64,000 bases of DNA from Gemmatimonadota bacterium (GTDB taxonomy: Bacteria > Gemmatimonadota > Gemmatimonadetes > Gemmatimonadales > Gemmatimonadaceae). The notes under the pieces are model-generated. The model was not told the origin of the DNA. It was given only the letters and a program-made list of their open reading frames with translations, and did not search any database. Each line of letters starts with the position of its first letter. Position 1 is the stretch's first letter. Location: contig JACPPC010000003.1 in assembly GCA_016191225.1 (NCBI GenBank), positions 114,098 through 178,097 on the forward strand, in the 5' to 3' direction. Both the position numbers and the translations under genes were made by a program. Positions 62,159-64,000 of this stretch are shown in pieces.

Positions 62159-62842
62159 ATGAGCCTCGAGCTCCTCGCGCCCCTTGTGCTGCTCGGCGCG
62201 CTCCTCGGCCTCGACGTGGTGAGCTTCCCGCAGGCCATGCTGTCGCGGCCGATCGTGGCGGCGACGATCGCCGGGGTCGTCGTGGGGCAGCCGGAGCAGG
62301 GGCTGATGGCCGGGGCGGCGCTGGAGCTGATCGCCCTCGAGACGCTTCCGTTCGGCGCCTCGCGGTATCCGGAGTGGGGCTCGGCGTCGGTGGTGGGCGG
62401 GGCCCTCTTTGCGATGCAGCCCGGCGGGCGGGCCGGGGCGCTGTCGCTCGCGATCCTTGGCGCGCTGGCCACGGCGTGGATCGGCGGCGGCTCGATGGTG
62501 GCGCTGCGCCGCCTCAACGGCCGCTGGGCGCGCGGCCGGCGCGACGCGATCGCGCGGGGCGACTGGCCGGCGGTGCGCACCCTGATGCTGGGCGGGATCG
62601 GCGCCGACCTCGTGCGCGGCGGCGCGATCACGCTCGTGGCGCTGTTCGCGATGGTACCGATCATGCAGGCCACGCTGGGCGGCTGGACCGTCGACCCGCG
62701 CACGTCGCGGGCCGCCTCGGTCGCGGTGCTGGCCGCGGTCGCGGCCGGCGCCTGCTGGAAGCTCTTCCGTCCGTCGCGCACCGCGCGGTGGCTCTTTGCC
62801 GGCGGCCTCGCCGCCGGCCTCGCGATCCTGACCCTGCGATGA
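62159..62842 (+). CDS. PTS mannose-family EIIC component
   Basis: 227 residues, hydrophobic. It has LLGALLGLDVVSFPQAMLSR, then PIVAATIAGVVVGQPEQGLM, and AALELIALETLPFGASRYPE. These match the sorbose-type EIIC family, which forms the membrane channel with EIID. The gene overlaps the EIID gene by ATGA. The C-terminus is a run of short helices ending LAILTLR. Somewhat shorter than usual EIIC (about 250-265). Confidence 0.88.
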   Translation: MSLELLAPLVLLGALLGLDVVSFPQAMLSRPIVAATIAGVVVGQPEQGLMAGAALELIALETLPFGASRYPEWGSASVVGGALFAMQPGGRAGALSLAILGALATAWIGGGSMVALRRLNGRWARGRRDAIARGDWPAVRTLMLGGIGADLVRGGAITLVALFAMVPIMQATLGGWTVDPRTSRAASVAVLAAVAAGACWKLFRPSRTARWLFAGGLAAGLAILTLR

Positions 62843-63597
62843 GCGTCCCCGCCGAGCTGCCGCTGCGGGTGCGCACCCGGATGCTGTTCCGGCTCCTCGC
62901 CGTGCAGGGGAGCTGGAACTACGAGATCCTCGTCGGGACGGGGATCGGGTTCTGCATCGAGCCGGCGCTGCGCCTCCTGCCGGGCGGGGCCCACGGCCCG
63001 GGGTATCGCGAGGCGCTGGCGCGCCAGAGCCAGTACTTCAACTGCCATCCGTACCTGGCGAGCGTGGCGGTGGGGGCCCTGGCCCGGGCCGAGCTCGATG
63101 GCGAGCCACCGGCACGCATCGAGCGCTTTCGCACCGCCCTCTGCGGCCCACTCGGTTCCGTGGGCGACCGCCTGGTCTGGGCGGCCTGGCTCCCCCTCTG
63201 CTCCGTGTTCGCGCTGGGGGTGTTCGCATTCGGGGGAAGCTGGCTGGCGTGCGTCGCCTCGTTCCTGCTGCTCTACAATGCCGGGCACGTGGCGCTGCGG
63301 CTCTGGGGGCTGCAGGTCGGCTGGGCGCGCGGGCTGCGGGTCTCGCACGCGCTGGGCGTCCCGTTCCTGCGCGAGGGGCCGGAACAGCTGCTGCGGGCGG
63401 CCGCGCTCGTGGCGGGCCTCGCCCTCCCCCTGGCGCTCTTCCGCCTCATCGGTCCCGGGCGCACCTTGCTCTGGGAAGTCGTGGCACTTGTCGCCGCCGG
63501 CGGCCTTGCCGTGTCGCGCATGCAGGGACGGCTCGAGGGGTGGCGCGCGGCCCTGCTCGTCCTCACCGCCTTCGCCCTCTACTCGGTCTCCCGCTGA
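62839..63597 (+). CDS. PTS mannose-family EIID component
   Basis: 252 residues. The N-terminal part is MLFRLLAVQGSWNYEILVGT, followed by QSQYFNCHPYLASVAVGA, with the AxxxxN-CHP pattern of the family, and LCGPLGSVGDRLVWAAWLPL. The C-terminal half has several membrane helices. With EIIC it forms the sugar channel. Its stop overlaps the HPr start by one base (TGATG). Confidence 0.92.
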   Translation: MSVPAELPLRVRTRMLFRLLAVQGSWNYEILVGTGIGFCIEPALRLLPGGAHGPGYREALARQSQYFNCHPYLASVAVGALARAELDGEPPARIERFRTALCGPLGSVGDRLVWAAWLPLCSVFALGVFAFGGSWLACVASFLLLYNAGHVALRLWGLQVGWARGLRVSHALGVPFLREGPEQLLRAAALVAGLALPLALFRLIGPGRTLLWEVVALVAAGGLAVSRMQGRLEGWRAALLVLTAFALYSVSR

Positions 63598-63866
63598 TGC
63601 CCGAGCGCTCCGCGCAAATCCTGAACCGCAGCGGCCTCCACGCCCGGCCCGCCGCCGAGATCGTGAAGGCCGCCGCGAAGTTCAAGAGCGACATCACGAT
63701 CGCGCGTGACGACGTGGAGGTGAACGGCAAGAGCATCATGGGGGTGATGATGCTCGCGGCCGAGTTCGGGAGCACGGTCACGCTCAAGGCCGACGGCCCG
63801 GACGCGGACCAGGCGCTCGAGACGCTCTGCACGATCATCGCGGGCAAGTTCGGCGAAAGCACCTAG
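63597..63866 (+). CDS. ptsH: Phosphocarrier protein HPr
   Basis: 89 residues. His15 lies in NRSGLHARPAAEIVKAA, for EI-dependent phosphorylation. Ser46 is in VNGKSIMGVMML, the HprK site. Both residues are in the exact classic positions, so the protein should be active in both modes. The stop TAG lies in the CTAG that also carries the transposase stop on the other strand. PTS enzyme I, often the next gene, is not seen. Confidence 0.95.
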   Translation: MPERSAQILNRSGLHARPAAEIVKAAAKFKSDITIARDDVEVNGKSIMGVMMLAAEFGSTVTLKADGPDADQALETLCTIIAGKFGEST

Positions 63867-64000
63867 TGTTGCGTCCCGCTAATTGCTTTCGCAAGTCGCG
63901 TGAGCTTCGCGAGAATGGAGTCGGCCGTCGCCGTCCAGCTGAACGGACGCGCGGTGCGATTGTAGCGAGTGACGTAGGCATCGATGCGCGCGATCAGCTC
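63863..64000 (-). mobile_element. 3' end of an IS630-family transposase gene (rest beyond window)
   Basis: The minus strand is open from the window edge to TAG 63865-63863. It encodes 45 residues: ELIARIDAYVTRYNRTARPF, then SWTATADSILAKLTRLAKAI and SGTQH. That is the C-terminus of IS630-family DDE transposases. IS630 elements use TA targets, and TA is at 63864-63865, so the element's end may be G63866 onward (GTGTTGCGTCCCGC). Both stop codons would then use the target TA. The other end is outside the window. Confidence 0.8.

Overview
Organism. The base composition is very high in G+C. Genes are tightly packed, and many neighbours share ATGA, GTGA or TGATG stop/start overlaps; GTG starts are common. 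Gene content includes two serine/threonine kinases with TolB-like or TPR sensor halves, many Sec-type secreted proteins, a small set of HPr/HprK/mannose-family PTS genes, an N-terminal-heme PQQ dehydrogenase and PDLxGxW secreted proteins. Together this points to a diderm soil-type bacterium, most likely a gemmatimonadete. That placement is inference; no rRNA gene lies in the window. Layout 1-9.5 kb: the end of a hybrid histidine kinase faces a minus-strand operon (CdiI_2-like protein, carboxylesterase, YVTN beta-propeller). A dispersed repeat lies in the convergent gap. Then plus-strand asnS, an EVE-domain protein, a lipoprotein, a class III aminotransferase and a metallo-beta-lactamase-fold hydrolase. 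A gene-poor 0.65 kb stretch follows. Layout 9.5-22.4 kb: mazG, with an in-frame insertion of the same repeat family, is divergent from alr with only 23 bases between the start codons. alr begins a nearly gapless run: alr-deoB-cdd-EutN/CcmL-lipoprotein-barrel-response regulator/kinase-mtaB-miaB-comFB. It ends in a strong hairpin and comEC follows at once. The lone microcompartment vertex protein beside nucleoside-salvage genes is the most intriguing item here. Layout 22.4-39 kb: a PD40-type sensor kinase, two serine hydrolases of the beta-lactamase fold, a DHH phosphoesterase and a clearly broken ADP-ribosylglycohydrolase gene. Then comes a possible oxidative locus: heme-c/PQQ dehydrogenase, cytochrome c'-like lipoprotein and two paralogous membrane proteins on plus, facing a small secreted protein and two PDLxGxW secreted proteins on minus. 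A large Ig/MBG-type lipoprotein follows. Layout 39-50 kb: a zinc-ribbon/TPR kinase, possible gene remains, an ABC exporter pair, fbp with a promoter-like element, a B12-domain-less methylmalonyl-CoA mutase subunit, a TonB-C protein, a zinc-ribbon membrane protein and a redoxin. Layout 50-64 kb: an FmdB-like protein that has lost most of its zinc ligands, argS, a PfkB kinase, purM, a barrel protein, then ribD-ribE-ribBA-ribH-nusB, a glycosyltransferase, hprK, mannose-family PTS EIIA/B/C/D and HPr. The window ends in the 3' end of an IS630-family transposase gene, which meets the HPr gene at a shared CTAG. PTS enzyme I is not in the window. No tRNA, rRNA or CRISPR array was seen.
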